The notes: generated by a model from the sequence alone, not told the origin. DNA of 64,000 bases from Dyadobacter flavalbus (GCF_006149045.1 NZ_VBSN01000038.1:620001-684000); one strand, 5' to 3'; positions 17,188-26,663 are shown, counted from the first letter of the stretch. Numbers and translations: made by a program.

Positions 17188-18435
17188 TTATTGTACTTTA
17201 TAGAATTTATAACCAAACAAGAAAATCATGAAATAACAGATAATCGGAAGATAGTATGCTGCTGCAACATCGTATTCTGCAACAGCGCCCATTGCAAACG
17301 GGAAAACCGCTCCGCCGACAACGCCCATGGAAATAAAGGAAGAAGCCTGCTGCGTATGTGCGCCGAGGTTTTTAAGGCCGAGACTGAAGATCGTCGGATA
17401 CATGATGCTAATGAAGAAATTGATCATCAGCAAGGCGATAAACGAAGGCCATCCGAAGTTTTGTGCAATGATTACACACATCAGGATATTACCCAGTGCA
17501 AAAATGGCCAGCAAGGTCGGAGGTGCAATGAAGCGCATCAAAAAAGTACCCGCAAAACGTCCGACCAGCAACATGCCCATGAACAATACCATGTAATTTC
17601 CGGCCGTAGCATCTGAAAAGCCCATTTTCTCATGACCGTAATTGATAAAAAACGCCCAGGTTCCGCCTTGTGCCGCCACGTTGAAGAACTGCGCGATAAC
17701 GGACCATACAAAATGCCGGTGCTGAACAAGGCTTTTTCCCGGTGCCAGATCTGTATTTGCTGCTGCCGGGTCTGCTTCCGCCGCATGCGGATCAATCAGT
17801 TCCGGAACTTTTACGAAAGCAAAGCAAATGGCAATCAGGGAAATAACCGAACCGATGGCAATGTAAAGCATCTTTACAGAAGTAAGGTCCGTACTGCCTT
17901 CGACGTTGGTACTCAACAAAAAATACGAACCGATTGCAGGTCCGAGAATGGCACCCAGTGCATTGAAAGACTGTGCAAAATTGATCCGCTGATCACTCGT
18001 GCGCTGATCGCCGAGCGAGGCTACGAACGGATGTGCAACGGTTTCAAGCGTGGAAAGTCCGCAGCCCAGAATGAACAATGCAATCCCGAAATACGTAAAA
18101 GACGCCGCCGCTGCCGCAGGCACAAAAAGGAACGCACCGGCCGCAAACAGCGAAAGTCCGAGCAGTACGCCGTTTTTGTAACCAAACCGTTTCATAAACA
18201 ATCCGGCAGGAATACCCATTACAAAATATGCACCGAAAATAGCAAACTGAACAAATGCCGACTGCGTTTTGGTCAGGCTGAGAACGTGCTGAAAGTGTTT
18301 GTTGAGAACATCGGCCATTGTAATGGCGATTCCCCAGAACATGAAAAGTGAAGTAACGAAAATGAAGGTCAGCAAATACTTATTTTCTGTAAACTTGGCG
18401 GCTGATTTTGTAACCGGCGGGGAATAGGTGCTCAT
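17188..18435 (-). CDS. Sugar:proton symporter, FucP-type MFS
   Basis: The 415 residues contain about twelve membrane segments, with FMWGIAITMADVLNKHFQ at the start and GAYFVMGIPAGLFMKRFGYK, both typical of the FucP/NanU-like sugar MFS branch. GPAIGSYFLL and PTIFSLGLKNLG support this. Coupled genes encode a ROK kinase downstream and secreted esterases upstream, so it probably imports a monosaccharide released after de-esterification. Fucose itself is not certain. Confidence 0.87.
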   Translation of the reverse strand: MSTYSPPVTKSAAKFTENKYLLTFIFVTSLFMFWGIAITMADVLNKHFQHVLSLTKTQSAFVQFAIFGAYFVMGIPAGLFMKRFGYKNGVLLGLSLFAAGAFLFVPAAAAASFTYFGIALFILGCGLSTLETVAHPFVASLGDQRTSDQRINFAQSFNALGAILGPAIGSYFLLSTNVEGSTDLTSVKMLYIAIGSVISLIAICFAFVKVPELIDPHAAEADPAAANTDLAPGKSLVQHRHFVWSVIAQFFNVAAQGGTWAFFINYGHEKMGFSDATAGNYMVLFMGMLLVGRFAGTFLMRFIAPPTLLAIFALGNILMCVIIAQNFGWPSFIALLMINFFISIMYPTIFSLGLKNLGAHTQQASSFISMGVVGGAVFPFAMGAVAEYDVAAAYYLPIICYFMIFLFGYKFYKVQ

Positions 18436-18469
18436 TTAGCTGATTTGTAAATTAAAAGGTATGTAGATT

Positions 18470-19711
18470 CTATTGTTGCAAATGTAAATTAGAGAAATTT
18501 AAAAACTGAATCCAATCAAAGTTTGTAACATCATGGCCGCCCGGACGTATATGGAACCCGATTTGTGCATAAACTGATTGATTCACAGCTGGAAACACGG
18601 TTCCGGGAAATCCTTTGGTGCCCAAAAATTTGTAAACCGCATCGGATGCCTTTGCCGTTTCAAACTCTCCTTCCGGATCGGAATTGACATCGCCCTGCGC
18701 CGTTGCCAGATAAACCGGCCGGGGTGCAATCAGCGCCAGTACAAAGTGCTGGTCGAACGGAAGTTCCTGATCCTGATCCATGTATCGGGAAAAACTTCTG
18801 GCAAACCAGTGCGGAAATACGGTACATAACCTGCGGATGTTTTCACCGACTCCGCGCCGGAACTGCTTGCCGCCGCCGGCTCCGGATTCATTGCTGAGGA
18901 CCATGGCAAAACGTTTGTCCGTTGCTCCGGCCCAGAGTGCGGCTTTGGCCAGTCTGGAAAATCCGAAAACCGCCACTTTCTTCGCATCAATATCTTTGTC
19001 CGTTTCCAGATAATCCATTCCGCGGCTCAGCGCCCAGGCCCATGCAGCTACTGTACTGAAATTATCCTCGCGGTTCTGCAGTTCGGGAAAAAGCGTATGG
19101 ACGCCTGTTCTGAACATTTCTTCTTTCCGGTCGGAAGCAACTTCCTCGCGGTACATGGTTACCAAAGCAAATCCACTGTCCAGAATGCTGTCCAGCGGCC
19201 ATTGTCTGGAATTGGTACCACGGCAAGCTTCCGTTGCTTTTCCGTTTACAGCGCAGGGAAACATTTTACTGTTTTCCACCCTGGCATTCGTCAGTTTTAT
19301 GCCGGGATCTTTACTGATGGCGTGATTTCCGAGAAAATTGAGACCGATAATGGCCGGAACCGGATGTTCTGCTTTGTTGGGTATATATATCAGCAGGTCA
19401 AAACTTGCTTCTTTTCCTTTTTCCTGCATGTGTACCGTAACCTGTTTCCGGGTTGCTTTTCCGTTCATTGCATTTTTATCCGTGTCAAAAACTTCAAACT
19501 GCATTTTTTCCGGACGTTCCGGCGAAGTGCCGTACATCTGCGTGGTCATCGTTTCCAGGATTTCCTGCCGACGCTTGTTCCATTCAGCATCGGATTTTAC
19601 TTTCTGGCCGTTGTTAAAAACCAGAGGGTCGGGCAATTTTCCTGCCGGTTGCCGGGCAAAAGCCGGAAAAGCCGGCATCAGGATTATCAAAAAGAACAGT
19701 GCGGATTTCAT
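18470..19711 (-). CDS. Secreted alpha/beta-hydrolase, CE15-like (glucuronoyl/acetylxylan esterase group)
   Basis: A signal peptide (MKSALFFLIILMPAFPAFA) leads a 413-residue protein. VFGFSRLAKAALWAGATDKR carries the nucleophile serine in the G-x-S-R motif of bacterial CE15 enzymes, although the usual Gly after Leu is Ala here. SNESGAGGGKQFRR and the C-terminal GGHDVTNFDW (histidine) complete the expected triad region. CE15 enzymes cut ester bonds between glucuronate and lignin or act on related esters in plant cell walls. It sits 34 bases before the sugar symporter gene. Confidence 0.75.
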   Translation of the reverse strand: MKSALFFLIILMPAFPAFARQPAGKLPDPLVFNNGQKVKSDAEWNKRRQEILETMTTQMYGTSPERPEKMQFEVFDTDKNAMNGKATRKQVTVHMQEKGKEASFDLLIYIPNKAEHPVPAIIGLNFLGNHAISKDPGIKLTNARVENSKMFPCAVNGKATEACRGTNSRQWPLDSILDSGFALVTMYREEVASDRKEEMFRTGVHTLFPELQNREDNFSTVAAWAWALSRGMDYLETDKDIDAKKVAVFGFSRLAKAALWAGATDKRFAMVLSNESGAGGGKQFRRGVGENIRRLCTVFPHWFARSFSRYMDQDQELPFDQHFVLALIAPRPVYLATAQGDVNSDPEGEFETAKASDAVYKFLGTKGFPGTVFPAVNQSVYAQIGFHIRPGGHDVTNFDWIQFLNFSNLHLQQ

Positions 19712-19747
19712 AACTGTAACCTTGATGGAATGAAGTTCAGGATAATG

Positions 19748-20563
19748 CTATTTTTTGGTAAAGAACTGATTCATAAACAACAGCTGATACTTAACGGCAT
19801 TGTTCCAGTACGGCCAGTTATGTGCGCCCGGCCTTGTGATATAGTCATGCGCAATGTTGTTGTAAAGCAGCTTCTCATGCAGCTTTTCATTCACCTTGTA
19901 AAAGAAATCTTCGGTTCCGCAGTCGATAATCAGCGCAAGTGCATTGGGTTTCAGCAAATGCAGCATGTTGATGACCGTATGCTGCTCCCATCTTTCGGGC
20001 TGTTCTGCATAGCTGCCAAGTCTTTGTGCCATTTCCCAGTTATTCGGAAAGGGCCGGATGTCGACGCCTCCGCTCATGCTTCCGGCAGCGCCGAAAACAT
20101 CCTGATGCCTGAAAGCCAGATACAACGCGCCGTGACCGCCCATGCTCAAACCTGTAATGGCACGTCCTTTCCGGTCTTTTACCGTTTTGTATTTGCTGTC
20201 AACCCAGCTTACAAGCTCTTTGGAAACGTACGTTTCGTATTTTGACTGTGCATCCACCGGACTGTCCCAGTACCAGCTGCTGTAACCGCCGTCCGGGCAA
20301 ACAATGATCATATTGTAAAGATCGGCTGCTGCCTGAAAACCATTAGCTTTTGTAACCCAGTCGGCATAGTTGCCGCTGTGTCCGTGCAGCAAGTATACAA
20401 CCGGAAAATCTTTGGCAGCACTGTACTGATCAGGTTTGATAACGACAGCTTTAATCGACTTTTTCATGGCATTGCTGTAAGTTTCCACCGTATCCACAGT
20501 AGCAGCAATCGAAAATGAATGAAAGCAAAAAAGGAAGGCAAGCAGAATAAATGTTTTTTTCAT
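19748..20563 (-). CDS. Secreted esterase family protein (putative esterase, Esterase D / antigen 85-like)
   Basis: The frame is open up to 20602, but the start at 20563 (MKKTFILLAFLFCFHSFSIA) gives a proper signal peptide; the protein is then 271 residues. VVYLLHGHSGNYADW, the nucleophile elbow GLSMGGHGALYLA, the acid region DCGTEDFFYKV and the histidine in RPGAHNWPYW match PF00756, which includes feruloyl and acetyl esterases. It is the first gene of the minus-strand cluster. Together with the CE15-like gene it suggests removal of ester groups from a plant polysaccharide. Confidence 0.85.
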   Translation of the reverse strand: MKKTFILLAFLFCFHSFSIAATVDTVETYSNAMKKSIKAVVIKPDQYSAAKDFPVVYLLHGHSGNYADWVTKANGFQAAADLYNMIIVCPDGGYSSWYWDSPVDAQSKYETYVSKELVSWVDSKYKTVKDRKGRAITGLSMGGHGALYLAFRHQDVFGAAGSMSGGVDIRPFPNNWEMAQRLGSYAEQPERWEQHTVINMLHLLKPNALALIIDCGTEDFFYKVNEKLHEKLLYNNIAHDYITRPGAHNWPYWNNAVKYQLLFMNQFFTKK

Positions 20564-20751
20564 TGTAACCGGATCAATCTTTTTGTTACTGTTTTGAGAC
20601 AAATCTCTACAACTTGAAGCAAAATTGCTTATTTAAACATTCAATATTGTAGAATTCTGGGAAAATATAAGGATTTATTTAAACGTATAATCATTGGCAT
20701 CTAAATTGATACAAATGATTTTATCACAAACAACTCAAACACAATAATACA

Positions 20752-20916
20752 ATGGGAAATTTACTTTATACAATCGCTGTCATTCTGGTCATTCTGTGGC
20801 TGATCGGGTATTTCGGTTTTGCAAGTTTCGGACTTGGAAACATTATTCACGTACTTCTTGTAATTGCCGTAATTGCTATCATTCTTCGTTTGATCCGCGG
20901 CGACAGAGTTGTGTAA
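20752..20916 (+). CDS. Small two-helix membrane protein (lmo0937 family)
   Basis: The 54 residues run MGNLLYTIAVILVILWLIGY, a short glycine-containing turn, then a second hydrophobic helix, ending in RLIRGDRVV. This matches the lmo0937 family of tiny membrane proteins, which have no known biochemical function and are often stress-linked. It has its own terminator. Confidence 0.8.
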   Translation: MGNLLYTIAVILVILWLIGYFGFASFGLGNIIHVLLVIAVIAIILRLIRGDRVV

Positions 20917-20935
20917 AATAACCTTTTATATATCA

Positions 20936-20980
20936 AAGCCCGGAACCCGTATTTTCAGCAAGGTTCCGGGCTTTTCTTTT
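20936..20980 (+). terminator. Rho-independent terminator of the small membrane protein gene
   Basis: AAGCCCGGAACC and GGTTCCGGGCTT form a 12-bp perfect stem, followed by a T-rich tract. Confidence 0.85.
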
Positions 20981-21088
20981 TGTTATCATTTTGCGTATAT
21001 ACCGCATTTACGTTGAAATTTGGCATAATTGTTTTCTTTTTAGTCTAAGACAACCGCTTTATAAACTGTCAAAACGCAGATTATTGCT

Positions 21089-21646
21089 ATGGAAAATGAA
21101 AGTCAGAATGTAATCCCGACGCTGGTCAATGCGGCATTTGCAAATAAAACGGATGCGCAGAAAGCATATGACGAACTGATATACCGCGGCTACAAGCCGG
21201 AAGAAATCAGTGTGATCCTTTCGGATGAAACGCACCCTGTTCATCATTCAAGCATTGGTCAGGAAAATACAGATGAAACCGGCAGTACGATGGAAAAAGC
21301 CGGCATCGGATCTGCAGTCGGAGGAGCAGCCGGGGCAATTGCCGGAGCGGTGGCTGCCATCGGAACTGCTGTTGTTATCCCGCCGCTTGGAATTGCCGTT
21401 GCCGGACCATTACTGGCTGCACTCACGGGCGCCGGAGCCGGCGGAATTACGGGCGGGATAATCGGGGCCTTGTCAGCATCGGGCTTTTCCAAAGAACATG
21501 CCGAAGCTTATGAATCAGGAATCAAGAACGGCGGCGTTATTTTATCGTTCAAGCCCAGAACCATTGAAGACCGAATCGAAATCATTACAGCCTGGAACAA
21601 TCACGGTGCCCGGCAGCTGCACGGAAACGAAACTTACACGGCCTGA
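21089..21646 (+). CDS. General-stress-like protein with glycine-rich membrane domain
   Basis: The first ~60 residues (NAAFANKTDAQKAYDELIYR, then GYKPEEISVIL) resemble the ferredoxin-like domain of general stress protein 17M / YflT. A Gly/Ala-rich stretch follows from ~70 to 130 (GIGSAVGGAAGAIAGAV and PPLGIAVAGPLLAAL), likely a membrane hairpin of the glycine-zipper kind, and then a soluble C-terminus with GGVILSFKPRTIEDR. The gene sits beside another small stress-type gene. The function is unknown. Confidence 0.7.
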   Translation: MENESQNVIPTLVNAAFANKTDAQKAYDELIYRGYKPEEISVILSDETHPVHHSSIGQENTDETGSTMEKAGIGSAVGGAAGAIAGAVAAIGTAVVIPPLGIAVAGPLLAALTGAGAGGITGGIIGALSASGFSKEHAEAYESGIKNGGVILSFKPRTIEDRIEIITAWNNHGARQLHGNETYTA

Positions 21647-21752
21647 AAATTTATCTTTTTGTGAATCATTTTGATTTGAACCTGTTCTGTGTTTATTTCC
21701 ACTTGCGAAAAACCGTAATCCGGAGAAATAAAAGGGCATAACAACATTATTA

Positions 21753-22037
21753 ATGACGCACGAAAAGGTATTCGAACGCAAGGACGGAAGTCAGGTCAAA
21801 GTTTCGGTATGGTTATATGTACATCAGAGCCAGTGCAACTGGGGTTATGTTATTTTTGTAAAAGAAGCCGGTACCGAAAGATGGTTTGACCCTTTCAGCG
21901 ACCGCGATTACATACTCCGGATTGTAACGCCCAAATACAGCAAAGGAATGGAAATGGATACTTTCGATAACTATGTGACGAAAAAGGAAATCCTTCAGAC
22001 CAAAATGGAATTGTGGAACATGATCAAACCTTCCTGA
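21753..22037 (+). CDS. Hypothetical protein, 94 residues
   Basis: I do not recognise a named family. The protein is small and soluble, with aromatic-rich strands (VSVWLYVHQSQCNWGYVIFV) and an acidic helix at the C-terminus. It has no signal peptide. It converges on the GDSL esterase gene with 15 bases between stops. Confidence 0.6.
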   Translation: MTHEKVFERKDGSQVKVSVWLYVHQSQCNWGYVIFVKEAGTERWFDPFSDRDYILRIVTPKYSKGMEMDTFDNYVTKKEILQTKMELWNMIKPS

Positions 22038-22052
22038 GCAACTTTATACTTT

Positions 22053-22739
22053 TCAGAGCAGATCTTTTATAATCACCCATACATTCTCAGCCAGAATTTT
22101 GTGCCCTTCCGCAGTCGGATGGATCCCGTCCGGCAAGTTGAGCCTGGCCTCGCCCCCTACTCCCTCCAGTAAAAAAGGAATCAATGTAATATTGTTTTCT
22201 TTGGCAACATCCGCATAAACTGCCCGGAAATCGGATGCATATTTCCGGCCCAGATTCGGCGGAATCTGCATACCGGCAAGCACCAGCTTTGCTTCCGGGT
22301 ATTTTGCATGTACTTTATCCAGAATGGCCTGCAGATTTCTTTTTGTTTCCGAAACCGGAATTCCGCGCAAGCCGTCGTTTCCTCCGAGTTCGAGCACAAA
22401 TACATCCAGAGGCTGTTTCAGAAGCCAGTCAATCCGGCTGTTGCCGCCCGATGTCGTTTCCCCGCTTACACCGGCATTAATTACCTTATAGTTCAGGTCC
22501 AGCGAATCAATGCGTTTCTGGATCAGCCCGACAAATCCCTGCTGCGGATCGTCCAGCCCGTACGCAGCAGTCAGGCTGTTTCCGAAAAATACAATCGTTT
22601 TCTTTTTTGCAGCCGGAGCCTTTGCTTCTGCGGCGGCAGTTACCGTTTTTTCCGAGGCAGCTTCCTTGTTTTCGCTTTTGCAGGAAAACAGCAGCGCGCT
22701 TACTGCAAACAGTTTTAAAATCAATCCGGGGTAATTCAT
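22053..22739 (-). CDS. GDSL-type arylesterase / lysophospholipase (TesA-like), lipoprotein
   Basis: The 228 residues start with a lipoprotein signal ending in ALLFSC. SGNH-hydrolase blocks are all present: FFGNSLTAAYGL (nucleophile Ser), GVSGETTSGG, ELGGNDGLRG and, near the end, DGIHPTAEGH (Asp and His). The family hydrolyses thioesters, lysophospholipids or aryl esters in the periplasm. It is divergent from the YbbA/YbbP-type ABC genes, the same neighbourhood as tesA-ybbA-ybbP in many Gram-negative genomes. Confidence 0.9.
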   Translation of the reverse strand: MNYPGLILKLFAVSALLFSCKSENKEAASEKTVTAAAEAKAPAAKKKTIVFFGNSLTAAYGLDDPQQGFVGLIQKRIDSLDLNYKVINAGVSGETTSGGNSRIDWLLKQPLDVFVLELGGNDGLRGIPVSETKRNLQAILDKVHAKYPEAKLVLAGMQIPPNLGRKYASDFRAVYADVAKENNITLIPFLLEGVGGEARLNLPDGIHPTAEGHKILAENVWVIIKDLL

Positions 22740-23036
22740 ATGAAGTAATTGCTTGAAAATAGGTATTGCTAATAATCAGTTGAGGTTACCGTACTCTTTT
22801 TAAATATTGTTATTCCAGCGCCTTGAAGCGGTCTGCCAAAAGTGACTTGAATCGTTTTAAAAAGACAAACCTTTAAAGAAACGTTCCATTAACGAACACG
22901 GATGCATATGCCGCTCATTTAGTTTTAAACGCCGTTTACACTATATTTATACGCCACACGCGTCAAAAGGACCAAATTAGGCTGAAAGCAGTTGCCGGAA
23001 TCAGGACTTCTGCGGGTATAAAAATAAAAACAATTG
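22740..23036. other. Divergent promoter region
   Basis: These 297 bases separate the GDSL esterase from the ABC genes. A perfect small palindrome TAAACG-C-CGTTTA lies at 22926-22938, and TATATTTA just after it could be a -7 element. No gene is visible. Confidence 0.4.
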
Positions 23037-23705
23037 ATGGATACCATACTCGATCTCAAACAGGTAAGTAAAATATATAAAAGCGGAGAACGTACCCTAA
23101 CCGTTCTGGATAATATCAATTTCTCCATTGCAGCACAGTCCACATTATCCATTGTAGGCCCTTCCGGAAGCGGAAAAACGACATTGCTCGGCTTGTGCGC
23201 TGGCCTCGACCGGTCTACTTCGGGAACAGTCGAGCTGCACGGAACCAGACTGAACGGGCTGAATGAAGATCAGCTTGCAGCGGTCAGAAACCAGTACGTC
23301 GGTTTTATTTTCCAGAATTTCCAGCTGCTGCCCACGCTTACCGCGCTTGAAAATGTAATGGTTCCGCTCGAACTCAGAGGTGAAAAAAATATAAAGCCGC
23401 GTGCATTGGACCTCCTCGATAAAGTCGGGCTTGCAGAACGCAGCCATCATTATCCGACGCAACTGAGCGGCGGCGAACAGCAGCGCGTTTCGCTGGCGCG
23501 CGCCTTTTCTAACCAGCCGCGCATTCTGTTTGCCGACGAACCGACCGGAAATCTGGATGCCGAAACCAGCGAGAAGGTTGTGAAACTGCTTTTTGACCTG
23601 AACAAGGAAGCTGGGACAACGCTCGTACTCGTCACGCATGACCTGGATCTTGCTGCAAAAACGCAGCGCATCATCCGAATCAAAGGCGGCAAAATCGTTG
23701 AATAA
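23037..23705 (+). CDS. ybbA: ABC transporter ATP-binding protein (YbbA/LolD type)
   Basis: I chose the ATG at 23037 over the in-frame TTG at 23034. The 222 residues have Walker A GPSGSGKTT (41-49), the Q-loop region FIFQNFQLLPTLTALENVM, the signature LSGGEQQRVSLARA and Walker B ILFADEPTGNLD, then the H-loop VTHD. This is the MacB/LolD/YbbA subfamily that drives FtsX-like permeases. The permease gene starts nine bases after its stop. It sits divergent to a TesA-like esterase as in the tesA-ybbAP arrangement. Confidence 0.88.
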   Translation: MDTILDLKQVSKIYKSGERTLTVLDNINFSIAAQSTLSIVGPSGSGKTTLLGLCAGLDRSTSGTVELHGTRLNGLNEDQLAAVRNQYVGFIFQNFQLLPTLTALENVMVPLELRGEKNIKPRALDLLDKVGLAERSHHYPTQLSGGEQQRVSLARAFSNQPRILFADEPTGNLDAETSEKVVKLLFDLNKEAGTTLVLVTHDLDLAAKTQRIIRIKGGKIVE

Positions 23706-23713
23706 ACAAAAAA

Positions 23714-26257
23714 ATGAATCAGAATAATTTTAATTTCCCGTGGCTGCTGCAAATGGCATGGCGCGACAGCCGCAAAAACCGTTCACGCCTGCTGCTGTTT
23801 ATTTCCTCGATCATACTCGGCATAGCTGCGCTGGTCGCCATTTATTCACTCGGCGATAACCTCAGGCAAAATATTGACGAACAGGCCGCAACGCTCATTG
23901 GCGCTGATCTGGCATTGTACGGCAACAAACCCGTAAAAGGCAAATCCAAAGCACTGGTGGATTCACTGAGCAAAACCCGCTCGGAAGAACGAAGCTTTGC
24001 GTCCATGATCTACTTTACCAAAGGCGGCGGCAACCGGCTTGCGCAGGTAAAAGCCATTGAAGGCGATTATCCCTATTACGGAAAGTTCGAAACGGTTCCT
24101 GTAACAGCTGAAAAAACCTTTCGGACCAGAAAAGAAGCTTTAGTGGATCAGACACTGATGCTGCAATATCAGGCAAAAGTCGGCGATTCGATTAAAATCG
24201 GTGAAGTAACGTTCGGCATTGCAGGAATTCTGGAAAAAGCGCCGGGTTCCACCGGGCTGACGAGTACCGTTGCGCCTTCGGTCTACATTCCGATGCAATA
24301 CCTCAAGCAGACCGGACTCATGCAGAAAGGCAGCCGCGTAGCTTATCGTTACTATTTCAAATTTCCTGCCAATGTAGATGTTGAAAAACTTGCCAAGAAA
24401 CTGGAACCGCGCTTTGAAGCATTCGACCTCGACTACAAAACCGTGCAGGGACAAAAAGAAGATACGGGAAGATCTTTCCGCGATTTGACCCGGTTTCTGG
24501 CACTGGTCGGCTTTGTTGCCTTGCTGCTTGGCTGCATCGGCGTAGCCAGTGCCATTCACATTTACATTCGTGAAAAGCTGAGTTCCATTGCTATTTTAAG
24601 ATGTCTCGGCGTAAAAGCTACACAGGCATTTCTGATTTACGTGATTCAGATTTTGGGTATAGGCATACTCGGGTCGGTGATCGGGGCTGTTCTCGGCACT
24701 GCCATCCAGCAGTTTTTGCCTTTTGTTATCAGGGACTTTCTTCCCTTTGAGCTGACAACGGATATATCCTGGCCGGCCATTGGTCAGGGATTGGCTATTG
24801 GTGTCCTCATTTCCATTCTGTTTGCTTTGCCGCCGCTCGTTTCCATACGCAAGGTTTCCCCGCTGAATGTGCTCCGGTCTTCAACCGATGCTGCCAATCC
24901 CGGCAAAGATCCGCTCGCTTGGGTTCTGTATGGCCTTATCATTCTGTTCATATTCGGGTTTTCGTTTCTCCAGATGCGTACATGGATCGAAGCACTGATT
25001 TTTACCGGCGGCATTCTGGGTGCCTTTCTGGTACTTTATGCAACGGCAAGTTTGCTTACGTGGCTTGTGCGCAGGTTTTTTCCGGCCTCATGGAGTTATC
25101 TTTGGAGACAGGGGCTTGCCAATCTGTACCGGCCCAATAACCAGACTGCCATTCTGATCGTTTCCATCGGACTTGGAACAGCGCTGGTTTGTACACTGTT
25201 TTTCACGCAGGATATTTTACTGAAGCGCGTTCAGCTTTCCACAAGCGGCAATCAGCCGAACATTGTACTTTTCGACATTCAGAATAATCAGAAAGAAGCC
25301 GTACTGGCCATTGCAAAGGCACAGCACGTTCCGGTCAATCAAAGCGTTTCCATCGTCAACATGCGGCTGGAAGAAGTCAATGGCCGAACGGCAGCCGACT
25401 TTGAAGGCGATACAACAGCGGAGCAGTCCCGTCGTATTTTCGGAAGAGAATACCGCGTAACTTTTCGCGATTCAACAACTTCTACTGAAAAGATTACCAA
25501 AGGAAAATGGCAGGGTGTTTACAATCCTTCTTCCGCGCTCATCCCGATTTCGCTCGAAGAAGGTTTTGCAAACAGAAGCCGGATTGAACTCGGCGACACC
25601 ATGGTTTTCAATGTGCAGGGAACCATGATGTCCACTGTCGTTTCGAGTTTCCGCGAAGTGAACTGGGGCGAAGTACAGACGAATTTCCTGGTTGTTTTTC
25701 CAACAGGCGTACTGGAAGAAGCACCGCAGTTTCATGTAATGCTGACGCATGTGCCCGATCCGCAGACTTCCGCTACTTTTCAGCAGGCCATTGTAAGGCA
25801 GTTTCCCAATATTTCCATCATTGACCTGGCACTTGTACTACGGGTTCTGGACGATATTTTCAACAAGATCGGCTTTGTAATCCGTTTTATGGCGGGTTTC
25901 AGCATCCTGACCGGAATCATCGTTCTCATTGCGTCCGTGCTGATCAGCAAATACCAGCGGTTGCAGGAAAGTGTGCTTTTAAGGACGCTGGGCGCCAGCC
26001 GGAAACAGATTTTTGCCATTACCGCACTGGAATATTTTTTCCTCGGCTCGCTGGCTGCATTAACGGGTATTCTGCTTTCTATCGCCGGAAGCTGGTCTTT
26101 GGCAAAGTTCAGTTTTGAGGCTGAATTCAGTCCCGACGTATGGCCGGTTGTTGCCGTTTTCCTGTTTGTTTCGCTGATGACGGTACTGATCGGACTTGTC
26201 AACAGCCGCGGCATTTTGTCCCGGCCGCCGCTGGAAGTTTTGCGTCAGGATGTGTAG
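23714..26257 (+). CDS. ybbP: FtsX-like ABC permease (YbbP type)
   Basis: The 847 residues have an N-terminal membrane helix (RLLLFISSIILGIAALVAIY) and a large periplasmic domain. A first FtsX core of three helices follows (around 250-370), then two central helices, a second periplasmic domain and a final three-helix FtsX core ending SRGILSRPPLEVLRQDV. Eight to ten membrane segments with duplicated FtsX domains mark the YbbP/LolCE-like permease family, which works with the upstream ATPase. The role may be lipid or lipoprotein handling; this is not proven. Confidence 0.87.
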   Translation: MNQNNFNFPWLLQMAWRDSRKNRSRLLLFISSIILGIAALVAIYSLGDNLRQNIDEQAATLIGADLALYGNKPVKGKSKALVDSLSKTRSEERSFASMIYFTKGGGNRLAQVKAIEGDYPYYGKFETVPVTAEKTFRTRKEALVDQTLMLQYQAKVGDSIKIGEVTFGIAGILEKAPGSTGLTSTVAPSVYIPMQYLKQTGLMQKGSRVAYRYYFKFPANVDVEKLAKKLEPRFEAFDLDYKTVQGQKEDTGRSFRDLTRFLALVGFVALLLGCIGVASAIHIYIREKLSSIAILRCLGVKATQAFLIYVIQILGIGILGSVIGAVLGTAIQQFLPFVIRDFLPFELTTDISWPAIGQGLAIGVLISILFALPPLVSIRKVSPLNVLRSSTDAANPGKDPLAWVLYGLIILFIFGFSFLQMRTWIEALIFTGGILGAFLVLYATASLLTWLVRRFFPASWSYLWRQGLANLYRPNNQTAILIVSIGLGTALVCTLFFTQDILLKRVQLSTSGNQPNIVLFDIQNNQKEAVLAIAKAQHVPVNQSVSIVNMRLEEVNGRTAADFEGDTTAEQSRRIFGREYRVTFRDSTTSTEKITKGKWQGVYNPSSALIPISLEEGFANRSRIELGDTMVFNVQGTMMSTVVSSFREVNWGEVQTNFLVVFPTGVLEEAPQFHVMLTHVPDPQTSATFQQAIVRQFPNISIIDLALVLRVLDDIFNKIGFVIRFMAGFSILTGIIVLIASVLISKYQRLQESVLLRTLGASRKQIFAITALEYFFLGSLAALTGILLSIAGSWSLAKFSFEAEFSPDVWPVVAVFLFVSLMTVLIGLVNSRGILSRPPLEVLRQDV

Positions 26258-26344
26258 CTGAAACAACCGGAGCGTCATTTCCCGATCTTGGAATTCTGCA
26301 AATACCTCCATTTTCGCGCTTTCAGAATTAACAATTTGTTAAAA

Positions 26345-26376
26345 CGGGTTTACAGAATTTTTACTCTGTAAACCCG
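26345..26376 (+). terminator. Terminator-like hairpin after the permease gene
   Basis: CGGGTTTACAGA (26345-26356) and TCTGTAAACCCG (26365-26376) form a 12-bp perfect stem with an AT-rich loop, followed by ACTTTTG. The T-run is short. Confidence 0.6.
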
Positions 26377-26501
26377 ACTTTTGCGCGCCGCAGGCAACTT
26401 GATTGCTTTGCGCGTAAAATGAATGTTGAATGAATCATTATCAGTACTTTTACGCTTCTTTTACAGGATTATTTCAATACAATTTATTCTTTAAAATATT
26501 T

Positions 26502-26531
26502 CAAACGTTTGCATAAAATTTCAAACGTTTG
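26502..26531. promoter_or_regulatory. Two LacI-type operators upstream of susC
   Basis: The perfect palindrome CAAACGTTTG occurs at 26502-26511 and again at 26522-26531, each within TTTCAAACGTTTGCA. The 20-bp spacing is two helical turns, which places both sites on one face of the DNA. The central CG and the palindromic form are typical of LacI/GalR operators. The same site lies beside the lacI gene at 33323. Confidence 0.75.
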
Positions 26532-26663
26532 CAGGGCATAGCAGCCATTTTATAATAAATATTTCAAAAATACAATTTGTAATCTTGTACAAAAACCGTT
26601 GCCGGAGGATTTTACGGTCCGGATTACTCACAGATTTAACCAATCAATCACCAGTTTAGAATT

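Noticed and set aside
17632-18351. 239-codon plus-strand frame across the sugar symporter gene
   Set aside because: Antisense shadow with a very basic, low-hydrophobicity product; the symporter on the minus strand is unmistakable.
19097-20245. 382-codon plus-strand frame across two esterase genes
   Set aside because: It overlaps two clear genes on the opposite strand and its product has no domain; codon bias of the true genes leaves this frame open.
26557-26587. Promoter of susC built on TAATCTTG or TACAATTTG
   Set aside because: One has a mismatch in the -7 core and no -33 TTTG at 19 bases; the other has three bases between TA and TTTG. Neither is good enough to list.
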